A stretch of DNA of 64,000 bases. It comes from Methanomassiliicoccales archaeon. GTDB lineage: Archaea > Thermoplasmatota > Thermoplasmata > RBG-16-68-12 > SOIM01. The stretch spans positions 1 to 64,000 of the forward strand of contig SOIM01000037.1 of the NCBI GenBank assembly GCA_004377185.1, read 5' to 3'. The position numbers and the translations under genes were made by a program. This document shows positions 50,829 to 59,593 of the stretch, one piece after another. Under the pieces are notes generated by a model. The model was not told where the DNA came from. It saw only the letters and a list, made by a program, of their open reading frames with translations, and did not search any database. Position 1 is the stretch's first letter, and each line of letters begins with the position of its first letter.

Positions 50829-51321
50829 ACTCTTCTTGGGCCTTTACGACTTCTCTGCTTGTTCTTGCCTTTGCGTATTCCTCCAAGGGTTCTCTGTTGA
50901 GCTTGAGAAACTGTTCCCCCCATGAGAATTTGCCCAGGACAGTTTCTGCTTGATTGACCTCCCCCAGGATGTACAGAGCTGCTGCCAGTGCCTCAACGCT
51001 GGAGAGCTTGAAAGGTTTCCCGTAGTTCACCGGGTTTGCTGCAAGGAGATAGGGTAGAGCCCTTTCGTGGATTCCGGGTATTTTTGGGAACACTGCTGCC
51101 TTCCAAGAGACGTCAAGAACGACAATTCCCCTCCTCTCTGCCCTTGGTTTGTCTTCGACAGATAGGGCCTTCTCCCCCTCCGGTGTGAGCAGTATCGAAC
51201 CCAATGGGATGATCCTTGTTGAGTGCAGAAGTCTTAGCAGTCCAAATCTAGCCAGCTTCCTGGAAGTGCATTTCTTGGGGTCGCATTGCTTTGCGTCATA
51301 GGCGAAGAGGTTCACTGTCAC
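50821..51321 (-). CDS. tsr3: Tsr3 rRNA aminocarboxypropyltransferase
   Basis: 166 residues from GTG 51321, chosen because a TATA box (CCTTTAAACC, minus) about 26 bp upstream makes the mRNA leaderless there. FAYDAKQCDPKKCTSRKLARFGL and the SPOUT-like core GIVVLDVSWKAAVFPKIPGIHERALPYLLAANPVNYGKPFKLSSVEALAAALYILG (quoted as landmarks) are diagnostic. It adds the acp group of SAM to the small-subunit rRNA near the P site. Confidence 0.92.
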   Translation of the reverse strand: MTVNLFAYDAKQCDPKKCTSRKLARFGLLRLLHSTRIIPLGSILLTPEGEKALSVEDKPRAERRGIVVLDVSWKAAVFPKIPGIHERALPYLLAANPVNYGKPFKLSSVEALAAALYILGEVNQAETVLGKFSWGEQFLKLNREPLEEYAKARTSREVVKAQEEFI

Positions 51322-51337
51322 GTCAACCGAATTGTGA

Positions 51338-51553
51338 TTGAGGTTTAAAGGATTCGGGATAATAACAAATAATAGCCTTGACAGAATGGTCGGAGGCACT
51401 CTTGCGGGAGCAAATTACCAGACGGCTGAGACCTTCGACCCAGCAAACACTCCTTGGTTGCTCATAAGAATAGGCGATACCGACATCACGCAAAGCGGAG
51501 AAGGCTATTGGATTCACCTCTCCGATCCCTTCGATTGGGTCGTGACGAACTAG
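51338..51553 (+). pseudogene. decayed fragment of a surface-protein domain
   Basis: A 71-codon ORF whose second half, GANYQTAETFDPANTP and TDITQSGEGYWIHLSDPFDW, resembles the C-terminal 'GYWIYV..W' domain repeated in many Thermoplasmatota surface proteins. It has no signal peptide, anchor or promoter, and its N terminus overlaps the tsr3 promoter. Probably a remnant of a larger gene. Confidence 0.5.
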
Positions 51554-51698
51554 CCTCTCACCCTTCCACGATTTGAAGACCAAACCACAAAATGTATATT
51601 GCCCAGTATTCTCTAAAGATAGCTAACACCAGCGAAGAAAAGAGAATGTATAAATATTGGTTAAATGATGACCAAAGACAACTCCTAAGGTGTTATGT

Positions 51699-54600
51699 AT
51701 GAAAGATGAGAATAGTTTAGAGAGAAACAAAGTGGGCAAGGAACGCAGGAGGATGGGGCTTAAGAGGATTCTAGCAATCGCGGTTCTATTGACACTCCTA
51801 GCGGGTATTCCTGCTGTTTCTTTTACGGGAATAGCCTACTCGGATGTTAGAGTGGAGACCAAGATGATTGTGACAGAGGAAAGCGTTGATGTCCCCGAAG
51901 ACGTCATGGCCAAGTCAGCTCGACTTCTGGGTTTGGATCCGGTCACAAATAGGTTCCAATTCCCAGAGCAGCAAGGTAAGGAAGTGACCACCACAACTAT
52001 CGGGAGACTGCAAGCTACCACATTACCATATGCTGGTCAGAAGGCGACCGGCGACGGTGGGGTTAACCCTTCTCCGCAAGGTAACCCAAACCCTGAACCG
52101 ACGGACGCACCCTTCCAGGACCCTGACATTCTGGTCTACAATGATGCTGTGAACAGTCAGAAGAATACTAGCATTACTTCACTCTCGAACGGTGAATTGT
52201 ATATAGCATACGATCACGACCCAGGCGTGGGTCTTAGAGATGTATATGTAGCAAAATCAATTGATGGTGGCCTCACCTGGATGCAGAGGGATATTGCAAC
52301 CGACTTTGCTGAGGACGAATCCTGTCCTACCATAGCATCGACATACGTTCCTAGCGCCTCCTCAGAGATGATGACCGTTTGGTACAATGGAGACCAGCTC
52401 GAATTTGCGTGGTCGACTGACGGCGATACGTGGACTATTGAGAGTGGAGGCACTTGGTGGGCCGATGTCAACTGTCCATACGTAGACATGGAGGGTGATT
52501 TCTGGGTCATCGTCGCGGAGTACTATAACTCTGGCGGCCCTACTATAGACACATGGCTAGTTGGCTGGACATCGGACGGAGGAGCCAATTGGATTTTCAG
52601 ATACTTTGGTAATATGTGGGCTGACGCATGGGTGTACCGACCTCGCGTGGCGATACAGGACGATGATGAAGTTGTTGTTGCGCTTGATATCCAGGATCAA
52701 AGTGATCCGATTCCTGCAAACTGGGTTTTTAACACCATGGTAGTACACGGATTTCTGGATGATACAGGTGTGAGCGTCGGGACCTTCATCTATTGGCCAG
52801 GGAGAGAATCGTATAGACCGACCAATCCAGCCATAGAGGCGAATAATCGGGATGTGATATGGATAACGGAAGTATACAATCCTGCTGCGCGTAACACTGC
52901 CTATCTCTACTGCGCTAATGCCACCAATGTGTGGGATATCATTAACGCCTCCTGGTGGGCATGTGGAGGCACAGGATTTCTTGCCTACGACCCCCTTGAC
53001 ATACTTGACCAGAAATATCCGATGTTCCACAGAGAAGGGGACAGTGTTTACGCTGTTTGGCTGAACGGAACGGACATAAACTACTATTACTCACCAAATG
53101 GTGGAGGCAATCTTGAAGGGGATCCCGCAGGGGGACCATATAAGGTAAATCAACCAGGAGTTGGCACTGCTTTGGACGCCTGGCATTCTCCGGATGTCGT
53201 TTTCGCCAATGGCAAGCCTGGGGTGGCTTGGCATGATGCCCGGGGTGGCGACTCGATCTACTTCAATACGTGGGTAGGTGTCGTACAGTATAGTTTGGAC
53301 ACCAATCCATATCATCCGTTTCTCGGAACCCGCGAAGTGGGAGAACCCCTCTTCACATATGGTCTGCACATCTATCTGTGGGTCGATGGGTCTTCCCATA
53401 GTATCCAAGCTGTCGACCAGTATGACGACGGACAGACGCGCTACAACTTCAGTCACTGGGAGTTCGATGATAGCGTTAACAATCCTGAGACATATGTGGT
53501 TGGTGGAGCCGTTACCTGGAACACAGCGAACTATAGCTGGGAATTCATGCTGACCATGATCGGTGGCGGGGGTAACACCATTCCGCCCCCTGGATGGCAA
53601 GCCAGAGGCGCCAACGTAACCATAGAATGTCTCCCACCGCCGCCACCCGGCCCGGGCTCAAGCTGGAGCTTCCAAGGATGGACTGGAATAGGCGATGGAA
53701 GCTACACAGGGACCAACAATCCTTGGTATGTGATCATGAATGAACCGATCATACAGATGTGCACGTGGATAAAATCACACGAAGTCAACATCTACACTAT
53801 TCCATCCGGTCTGCAGTTCTCAGTGACCGGTGGAGTGTACGTAGGAAACCCCAAAACCGAAGCCGACAACCCGTTCACATTCGTTGATTCCGAAGTGTAT
53901 AGGCTGGATACACCTTCACCGCAATCGGTGTTGCCGGATGAACGCCTCGTGTGGTGGAATTGGTCAGACCTCGGACCGAAGATGCACAACGTGGCTGTGA
54001 CAGAACCTACGAACTTCACTGCTACCTTCAAGTACGAATACTCGATTACACTGATTACCAACCCGGGAGGCTTGGACGTCATAGTGAACTCGCTGCCCCA
54101 TAACACCCCGTATTCCTGGTGGTGTCCCGATGGCACCTTCGTCTTCCTCGACGTACCCGAGCCCCAAGACTTTGGGGTCCCGGGTGAGCGTTACGTGTGG
54201 GCCAATTGGAGCGATGGTCTAGCGAAGGACCATCAATACACCTGCAACGGACCAGAAGTGGTCACCGCAAACTTCACCAAGCAGTTCGAGATTACGATAA
54301 CTACAGACCCACTTCTACCTATGCCTGCGGCTTTGATTATTGATGGAAGCCCCCAGACTCCACCTCACATGGTTTGGTGGGACGAGGGCTCAATCCACAC
54401 CTTGGAGGCGCCTCAGAGCGTATCAATCAGTGTAGGCGAACAGCTGAACTTCTCATACTGGGACGACTTGGGTGCCAGGATTCATAATTACACACCTACT
54501 CAGCCTGAGACAGTGACCGCGTACTACGAGGAGCAGTGGTTGATATCTCTTCGAGCGAGCCATGCGAACCTCCAAATCAGGCTGGACGGTTCTACAGTCG

Positions 54601-56270
54601 CTTTGGACTATGACTACTGGTGTGATAAGGGTACAAGTCACTTCCTGGAAGCCGACCCCCTACAGTTCTTGGGCAGTCACACGCAATATGTGTATTTGAG
54701 TTGGGATGACGGTGGAAATCAGAACCACTGGTTCACTTGTACTGAAGCAAAAGCCATCACAGTCATGTACAGAGAAGAGTTCAGGGTATACATCAACTCT
54801 ACTGTAACAGGCAGTGCGACTATTCTGCCAGAGGTTTCAGTGGGTGTGGGAGTACCCAACCCGACTCCAATAATGGTTTGGTGGCCATCAAACACATCAA
54901 TGTCACTGGACACAGAAGAATTCCAGCCAGGCACCGATCCCGCGACCGGAACGAGAATCAAGTTTGTCGATTGGGGGGACGGTTTCGGCTTGAGGACGAG
55001 AGATGTGAATATCATCTCAGCTCCGACGGAATTTGTGGTCAACTTCAAGACCCAGCACAAATTGTCGTTCGTCTATTCGCACGGAACTCCCCAAATGATC
55101 CCGACCGGAGAAGCGGTCACAGATGGATGGTACTATGACGAGGGAACGGTTGTAACGATCTCCATTGACGATGTGGTTCCCGATACTGCTGACCATAGGT
55201 ACAGATTCTACGGATGGACAGGGAATGGGTATACTGGTTCGGACAACCCGACCCAGATCACTATGGACGCACCGATCACACAGACAGTAGCCTATCGGAG
55301 CCAGTATCTGCTGACACTTGACTCAGTTTATGGAACGCTGGTCGCTTCTGGATATAACGAAACACACGCCACAGTACCCAATGCCTATTGGTATGTCGAG
55401 GGTGACCTGGCAGTATTCGAGGTCGAGCGCTTAGTCCAGATAGCCGTTGACGAGAAGGCGGAGTTCAAGATTTGGACAGGCGTCACTCCCGGAACCAGTA
55501 ATGCAACCAGCGCAACGATGAGCGAGGCTAAGGTGGTCACAGCTAACTGGGATCTCTACTACCTGGTCACGGTTGTTAGCCTGCACGGCACTGTGCAAGC
55601 TCCCGCATGGGTCATACATGACGGGTCACTGTCCATAACCATCGAGGCCATGGTCTACGATGGTGACGATACCAGATACGTCTTCAAAGATTGGTCGAGC
55701 CTAAATGCCAGTAAAGGAGGCTACAGTGGCGATGAAAGAGAACATACACTGACGCTTGTGACCGGACCTATCATGGAGACGGCCAGTTGGATTACTGAGT
55801 ACAGGGTTTCATTTACGCACTACGTGAACAACGACCAGGCAACAGCCCCGACTGGTGCCAACCCGAAGGGCGACGGCTGGTTTGAGGATGGAACCCTGTT
55901 CCATGAGATCGAAGTGGCCGGGAGCACCACCGAGGGCGATTGGATCTACACATTCGACAAGTTCACAGGACCGGGAGTAGACGATACCAACAACAAGACG
56001 ATGATTGACATTAACGAACCCATGCCTCTGGACGTCTACTGGTTAAAGGAGAAGAAGGAAGAAGCGAACATATTTGCCGAGCTGTGGTGGCTCTGGGTGG
56101 TAATAATTATCGTCATCGTGGTGGTTGTTGTGGCTGCTCTCATGATGAGAAAGAAGCCCGCGGCACCCGCTGAGGAAGTTCCACCCCCGGTTGAGGAAGA
56201 GGTTCCGGCAGAAGAATCTACGGAAGCACCAGAGGAAGCGCCTTCCGAAGCGCCCCCTCCACCGGCCTGA
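51699..56270 (+). CDS. giant surface protein: sialidase-like propeller plus InlB-B-like repeats
   Basis: 1523 residues from ATG 51699 after AAGGTG; ATG 51753 is an alternative. Signal peptide (KRILAIAVLLTLLAGIPAVS). Residues about 145-520 have BNR/Asp-box features (SIDGGLTWMQRD, STDGDTWTIE, TSDGGANWIFR) of a sialidase-like beta-propeller. Then about ten repeats of 70-90 residues with W..W and GWTG.G.YTG motifs (Flg_new_2/InlB-B-like) to about 1450. A membrane helix (LWVVIIIVIVVVVVAALMM) and a Pro/Glu-rich cytoplasmic tail end it. TATAAATATT at about 51647 is the promoter. Likely adhesion or S-layer-associated. Confidence 0.85.
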   Translation: MKDENSLERNKVGKERRRMGLKRILAIAVLLTLLAGIPAVSFTGIAYSDVRVETKMIVTEESVDVPEDVMAKSARLLGLDPVTNRFQFPEQQGKEVTTTTIGRLQATTLPYAGQKATGDGGVNPSPQGNPNPEPTDAPFQDPDILVYNDAVNSQKNTSITSLSNGELYIAYDHDPGVGLRDVYVAKSIDGGLTWMQRDIATDFAEDESCPTIASTYVPSASSEMMTVWYNGDQLEFAWSTDGDTWTIESGGTWWADVNCPYVDMEGDFWVIVAEYYNSGGPTIDTWLVGWTSDGGANWIFRYFGNMWADAWVYRPRVAIQDDDEVVVALDIQDQSDPIPANWVFNTMVVHGFLDDTGVSVGTFIYWPGRESYRPTNPAIEANNRDVIWITEVYNPAARNTAYLYCANATNVWDIINASWWACGGTGFLAYDPLDILDQKYPMFHREGDSVYAVWLNGTDINYYYSPNGGGNLEGDPAGGPYKVNQPGVGTALDAWHSPDVVFANGKPGVAWHDARGGDSIYFNTWVGVVQYSLDTNPYHPFLGTREVGEPLFTYGLHIYLWVDGSSHSIQAVDQYDDGQTRYNFSHWEFDDSVNNPETYVVGGAVTWNTANYSWEFMLTMIGGGGNTIPPPGWQARGANVTIECLPPPPPGPGSSWSFQGWTGIGDGSYTGTNNPWYVIMNEPIIQMCTWIKSHEVNIYTIPSGLQFSVTGGVYVGNPKTEADNPFTFVDSEVYRLDTPSPQSVLPDERLVWWNWSDLGPKMHNVAVTEPTNFTATFKYEYSITLITNPGGLDVIVNSLPHNTPYSWWCPDGTFVFLDVPEPQDFGVPGERYVWANWSDGLAKDHQYTCNGPEVVTANFTKQFEITITTDPLLPMPAALIIDGSPQTPPHMVWWDEGSIHTLEAPQSVSISVGEQLNFSYWDDLGARIHNYTPTQPETVTAYYEEQWLISLRASHANLQIRLDGSTVALDYDYWCDKGTSHFLEADPLQFLGSHTQYVYLSWDDGGNQNHWFTCTEAKAITVMYREEFRVYINSTVTGSATILPEVSVGVGVPNPTPIMVWWPSNTSMSLDTEEFQPGTDPATGTRIKFVDWGDGFGLRTRDVNIISAPTEFVVNFKTQHKLSFVYSHGTPQMIPTGEAVTDGWYYDEGTVVTISIDDVVPDTADHRYRFYGWTGNGYTGSDNPTQITMDAPITQTVAYRSQYLLTLDSVYGTLVASGYNETHATVPNAYWYVEGDLAVFEVERLVQIAVDEKAEFKIWTGVTPGTSNATSATMSEAKVVTANWDLYYLVTVVSLHGTVQAPAWVIHDGSLSITIEAMVYDGDDTRYVFKDWSSLNASKGGYSGDEREHTLTLVTGPIMETASWITEYRVSFTHYVNNDQATAPTGANPKGDGWFEDGTLFHEIEVAGSTTEGDWIYTFDKFTGPGVDDTNNKTMIDINEPMPLDVYWLKEKKEEANIFAELWWLWVVIIIVIVVVVVAALMMRKKPAAPAEEVPPPVEEEVPAEESTEAPEEAPSEAPPPPA

Positions 56271-56369
56271 TACCGTTCTACAGCTGAATCAACGTTGGAA
56301 TACCTAAGCAGCGTAAGCTCTCCCACCAACCACCGCAACACATATTTCCAACCAACACAATCCCTGTGC

Positions 56370-56430
56370 TGCCACTGTGATGACAGATACGACTCTGAAC
56401 TGTGATGAGTGATGGGCGAACTGAGTGGCA
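56370..56430 (+). ncRNA. C/D box small guide RNA
   Basis: Complete architecture: terminal stem CCAC/GTGG (56372-56375/56425-56428), box C GTGATGA (56377-56383), 11-nt guide, box D' CTGA (56395-56398), 3-nt spacer, box C' GTGATGA (56402-56408), 12-nt guide GTGATGGGCGAA, box D CTGA (56421-56424). It would direct 2'-O-methylation by fibrillarin. The D guide complements UUCGCCCAUUA-type sequence of the archaeal 23S peptidyl-transferase region as I remember it. Confidence 0.85.
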
Positions 56431-56485
56431 TCATTTCACCCAATCAACATTTTTATACTAGGATGCCGATACAGCCTCAGAAGGG

Positions 56486-56980
56486 ATGGGTGATACATTG
56501 GTCAGTGGACTAGACATCATAGGACATAATCGACCTCTTCAACGGCATTGGATGAGACGAACGGCAGCTTTTTTCGTGGACGCGGTTCTGGTGTTGTTTC
56601 CATTGTGGATTGCTTTGGAAGTACTGCGGATAGGATCCATCCACGTCTTTGGAGTGGCCTCCGGACTGCTGTTCTTTCTCTATTCGTCCATATCCGAGGC
56701 CCTATGGGGTCGAACACCGGGCAAGGAAATGATGGGTCTGAAAGTTTACTCGCTCATGGGAAAGATGGACCTGCACAAGGCAATGGTCAGGAGCGCCGCC
56801 AAGTTCTTCTGGTACGTTCTTCCTCCACTCGATGCTGTCCTTGGGCTGGCATCAAGCGGGGATCCAAGGCAGAGACTATCCGACAGGATAAGCAATACCA
56901 CGATCGTGAAAGCCACCATTTCGGCCCCATTGCCAAGGAAATCCCAGGACAGATGGATCAGGGTGGTCAGGAAGTCCTAG
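56486..56980 (+). CDS. RDD family membrane protein
   Basis: 164 residues from ATG 56486 after a TTTTTATAC box. The RDD signature is RRTAAFFVDAVLVLFPLW, with further membrane segments at GVASGLLFFLYSSI and in AAKFFWYVLPPLDAVLGLA; GRTPGKEMMGLKVYS and DRISNTTIV are the conserved cytoplasmic motifs. Some RDD proteins are Na+/H+ antiporters; function here is unknown. It follows the C/D RNA gene by about 55 bp. Confidence 0.85.
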   Translation: MGDTLVSGLDIIGHNRPLQRHWMRRTAAFFVDAVLVLFPLWIALEVLRIGSIHVFGVASGLLFFLYSSISEALWGRTPGKEMMGLKVYSLMGKMDLHKAMVRSAAKFFWYVLPPLDAVLGLASSGDPRQRLSDRISNTTIVKATISAPLPRKSQDRWIRVVRKS

Positions 56981-57041
56981 AGGTCAGATTTCTCTTCGGA
57001 TCGAGATATCCTTTATATATTCCCAGCCAAATAGCTGCGCC

Positions 57042-57446
57042 GTGGGAAAGATTCTCGTTGGCTATGACGGCTCGGAGGGGGCCAAGAAGGCCATTGACAG
57101 AGCGGTCTCCATGATGAAGGAAGGGGACCAGATGATGGTCGTGTTCGTTCTACCACCCACCAAAATCGAGGAATTCGAGGGATTTGACACGAATCTGACC
57201 GAAGAAAGGGCAAGAGGGCTCTTGGACGAGATTGTGGAATCCCTGGACAGAAAGGGCGTTCCCGTCACTGCTAGCATAAAGGAGGGGGATGTCGCGGACG
57301 AGATCATAAAGCTCGGGGCCGAGCTGGAATGTGATTTGATCGTCGTGGGCTCGTACGGCTTGTCCAAGGTGGGGGCGTTCGCCCTCGGAAACGTCGCGGA
57401 AAAGGTGGCCAAGAAATCCACCAGACCAGTGCTTCTGGTAAGGTGA
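57042..57446 (+). CDS. universal stress protein (UspA family)
   Basis: 134 residues from GTG 57042, about 20-28 bp after TTTATATATT, so near-leaderless. ILVGYDGSEGAKKAIDRAV and the ATP-binding C-terminal loop IVVGSYGLSKVGAFALGNVAEKVAKKSTRPVLLVR are diagnostic (G-2x-G-9x-G-S/T type). Single-domain Usp, likely an ATP-binding homodimer in the cytoplasm. Confidence 0.95.
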   Translation: MGKILVGYDGSEGAKKAIDRAVSMMKEGDQMMVVFVLPPTKIEEFEGFDTNLTEERARGLLDEIVESLDRKGVPVTASIKEGDVADEIIKLGAELECDLIVVGSYGLSKVGAFALGNVAEKVAKKSTRPVLLVR

Positions 57447-57495
57447 TGACTACCTTAAAATACTACATCCACCTTATTATAGACTCGGTGTAAGA

Positions 57496-57750
57496 ATGCT
57501 TTTTGTGACGATTCTAAAGGCGCTTCCGGGGAAGTATGAAGAGGCAACCAGACTGTGCAGACATCCTAAGATTCCCGAGGGTGTTGAAGTCAAGATGTTT
57601 CTAGGGCTATTTGGAAAACCTGATTCCATCGTGATATTCGAAGCTCCAGATGCGAGCACTGCGGGTGACTTTGCTATGCAGTTCGGACGAGTGGCAGATT
57701 CCTCTACATTGCTGGCCTTGCCGATAGAAGAATTCAAGTGGACCTGGTGA
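57496..57750 (+). CDS. GYD/DUF3303-like small protein
   Basis: 84 residues. MLFVTILKALPGKYEEATRLC, VKMFLGLFGKPDSIVIFEAPDAST and a C-terminal LLALPIEEFKWTW fit small dimeric alpha/beta-barrel proteins of the GYD or DUF3303 type. The ligand is unknown. It is leaderless after a TTATTATAG box. Convergent with the small membrane protein gene. Confidence 0.65.
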   Translation: MLFVTILKALPGKYEEATRLCRHPKIPEGVEVKMFLGLFGKPDSIVIFEAPDASTAGDFAMQFGRVADSSTLLALPIEEFKWTW

Positions 57751-57768
57751 TCAACCTTCGGAAGATTC

Positions 57769-57960
57769 CTAAGTCTCTTTCTCTTCTTCCTCGATTTTCT
57801 GCGCGGGCTCTTCTTCTGGCGGCGGAGATTCCTCTATTGGCGCTTCTCCCCGTCTTTTCTGCCTTCGGAACATGAGGTACACCAACAGCGCCATCGAGAA
57901 TCCCTCCACGATGACCGCCACTAACAGGGCCCAAATCAGAAGATCTGGTATATCAGACAT
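57769..57960 (-). CDS. small single-span membrane protein with acidic tail
   Basis: 63 residues: one membrane helix (LLIWALLVAVIVEGFSMALLVYLMF), a basic RRQKRRG anchor and a Pro/Glu tail (PIEESPPPEEEPAQKIEEEE). The tail resembles the cytoplasmic end of the 1523-residue surface protein. Function unknown. Confidence 0.55.
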   Translation of the reverse strand: MSDIPDLLIWALLVAVIVEGFSMALLVYLMFRRQKRRGEAPIEESPPPEEEPAQKIEEEEKET

Positions 57961-58230
57961 CTGTTTTCCTCCAGACTAACCCTCTGGTCTTCTGGTTTCC
58001 AACTCCCTTGGCCGCTTCTTCTCCAGCGTGGACTCCACACATTTACCAGGAAAGAAGTCACCAAGCGGAGATAGACTTAACGTTTATTAAATCATCGTTC
58101 GAGCGGTTCTTGTTCGATGTTCAGCAACAACCTCAGGAAAAGAAGTCAAAGTGAATAGAAGAGAACAACATCAAACGTTTTCTGTCAAGATTCAATCCAA
58201 AAAAAAGAAAAAGAAAGGGGTTGGGTGTCT

Positions 58231-58728
58231 CTAGGCCTGGGTAGTGAAGTCATCTGTGTCCAGTGTTGAACCGTCCTTCCACAGCATCCTGATGTCGTAG
58301 TTCGTATTCTTGGCGAGGCTAGTTATCAACAGCTGGTCCCCACGGTCGACCAGACCGTTTTTCCCATAGTCTCGGTACGTGAGGGTTCCCATATTGTCTC
58401 CATCCGCCAGAGTCATAACAGTCCCGTCTGCGTTGGCACCGAAGGTGTACGTACCTGAGGAGGTGCTCGTTGACAGCACTATCTTCAGGCTCACTGGAGG
58501 CGGGGTCACGCTAAACGCAGCAAACTCCACTGTGGCGGTCGTGTTGCTAGTCGGGGTCGCATAGGCGAATTGACCAGTCGGCGGCACATCACCGGGCGTC
58601 GGGGTAAGCCCGATCACCATTATGTACAACACAGCTGCCAAAACCACGGTGATCGCTACCATCAGAATGGTAGCAATAACCGGAGACACAGCTTTCTCAT
58701 CCTCTCGGATGAAACTTCGTTTCTTCAT
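58231..58728 (-). CDS. type IV pilin-like protein
   Basis: 165 residues. The class III-like signal is EDEKAVSPVIATILMVAITVVLAAVLYIMVIG, as in archaeal pilins of the DUF1628/Pilin_N group, with processing expected just before AVSP. A Ser/Thr-rich beta region (TSNTTATVEF, TSSGTYTFGANADG) with potential N-glycosylation sites follows. It would be assembled into an adhesive pilus by machinery not in this window. A T-rich run follows its stop. Three KaiC-like genes lie upstream on the same strand. Confidence 0.88.
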   Translation of the reverse strand: MKKRSFIREDEKAVSPVIATILMVAITVVLAAVLYIMVIGLTPTPGDVPPTGQFAYATPTSNTTATVEFAAFSVTPPPVSLKIVLSTSTSSGTYTFGANADGTVMTLADGDNMGTLTYRDYGKNGLVDRGDQLLITSLAKNTNYDIRMLWKDGSTLDTDDFTTQA

Positions 58729-58739
58729 GTGTTATGTCA

Positions 58740-58792
58740 CTCCTGTAGGTTTCCCTACAATCCATAAACTTAGGTGTGCTCGAATATAAAAG
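58740..58792 (-). promoter_or_regulatory. pilin promoter with 5'-terminal GAAA-tetraloop hairpin
   Basis: On the minus strand TTTTATATT (58783-58791) predicts a start near 58762, and the hairpin TGTAGG-GAAA-CCTACA (58744-58759) begins about 3 nt later, directly followed by the GGAG Shine-Dalgarno and then the ATG at 58728. The hairpin could protect the mRNA 5' end or control ribosome access. Confidence 0.55.
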
Positions 58793-58860
58793 TTTTGGTC
58801 ATAATGTCGTTAGATGACACTCGATTTGCGAATTTCAGGTATCTGGGTGCGAAAACTGTC

Positions 58861-59592
58861 CTATAACGGTGTGATGCCCTCTTTTGAGATCGTATAGGGG
58901 AGTATACCAGTCTTTTCCGGGTGGTTTCTGACCTTTCTTATTAACAGATACCTCTTGAACTCGTCTCCGGTTCTCTGCCGCTCGAGCTCGATTATCACAT
59001 CCACGATCTCTTCCACTCCGCTTTCCGTTCGAGTGTCGTGAACGTCTGTCAGCATCGTCAGGAGGGCCACACTCCTATTGTGCTGGACGTGGGACTTTAT
59101 CGTACGCAGTGCGGACAGAACATTTCGGTCCTGATAGTACTCCAGGAAGAAGTCCATTGAATCGATTACGATCCTGAAGGGGGGTTTGAGTTTGGATATT
59201 TCGTACGTGAGCGAGGTGAGGAAGTTCACCTGTTTTCTCATCTCCTCTTCGCCCATCTCATACCTTCTGATGTCCTTCGTCTTCAGGCCTTCTTGCCTGT
59301 ACCTGCTGATCTCCAGTTCCCTCGCGAGGACCCGGTCATAGTACCGCTCCCCGATGTTCACTATCTGTATGTCTGACTTCCAGCCGAAGTGCTCCATCGT
59401 CGATGTCACGTCCTCGTCTCTCTCGGTTGTGGTGAAATAGACCATGTTCTCCTTGCCCGTCGCTGCACTGGCAAACTGCTTTGCGAAGAGCTCAGATCCC
59501 GACCCTGGTGAGCCTGTAACCAGAATGACCAATCCCTCAGGCAGTTCTTCCATCAGACTCTTGTCCAGAGCTGGTATCCCGATTGATATCAT
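58861..59592 (-). CDS. KaiC-like RecA-fold protein with degenerate Walker A
   Basis: 243 residues from ATG 59592 (MISIGIPALDKSLMEEL). The P-loop position reads TGSPGSGSELFAKQF: Lys-Thr of GxGKT is replaced by Ser-Glu, while the Walker B-like FRIVIDSMDFF is kept, so ATP hydrolysis is doubtful. The C-terminal IVDVIIELERQRTGDEFKRYLLIRKVRNH is KaiC-like. Last of three tandem KaiC-family genes and the one nearest to the pilin gene (132 bp). Confidence 0.8.
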   Translation of the reverse strand: MISIGIPALDKSLMEELPEGLVILVTGSPGSGSELFAKQFASAATGKENMVYFTTTERDEDVTSTMEHFGWKSDIQIVNIGERYYDRVLARELEISRYRQEGLKTKDIRRYEMGEEEMRKQVNFLTSLTYEISKLKPPFRIVIDSMDFFLEYYQDRNVLSALRTIKSHVQHNRSVALLTMLTDVHDTRTESGVEEIVDVIIELERQRTGDEFKRYLLIRKVRNHPEKTGILPYTISKEGITPL

Positions 59593-59593
59593 C

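Noticed and set aside
51323-51583. 86-aa minus-strand ORF over the surface-domain fragment
   Set aside because: The plus-strand frame gives a recognisable surface-domain pattern; the minus frame gives none and overlaps the tsr3 promoter.
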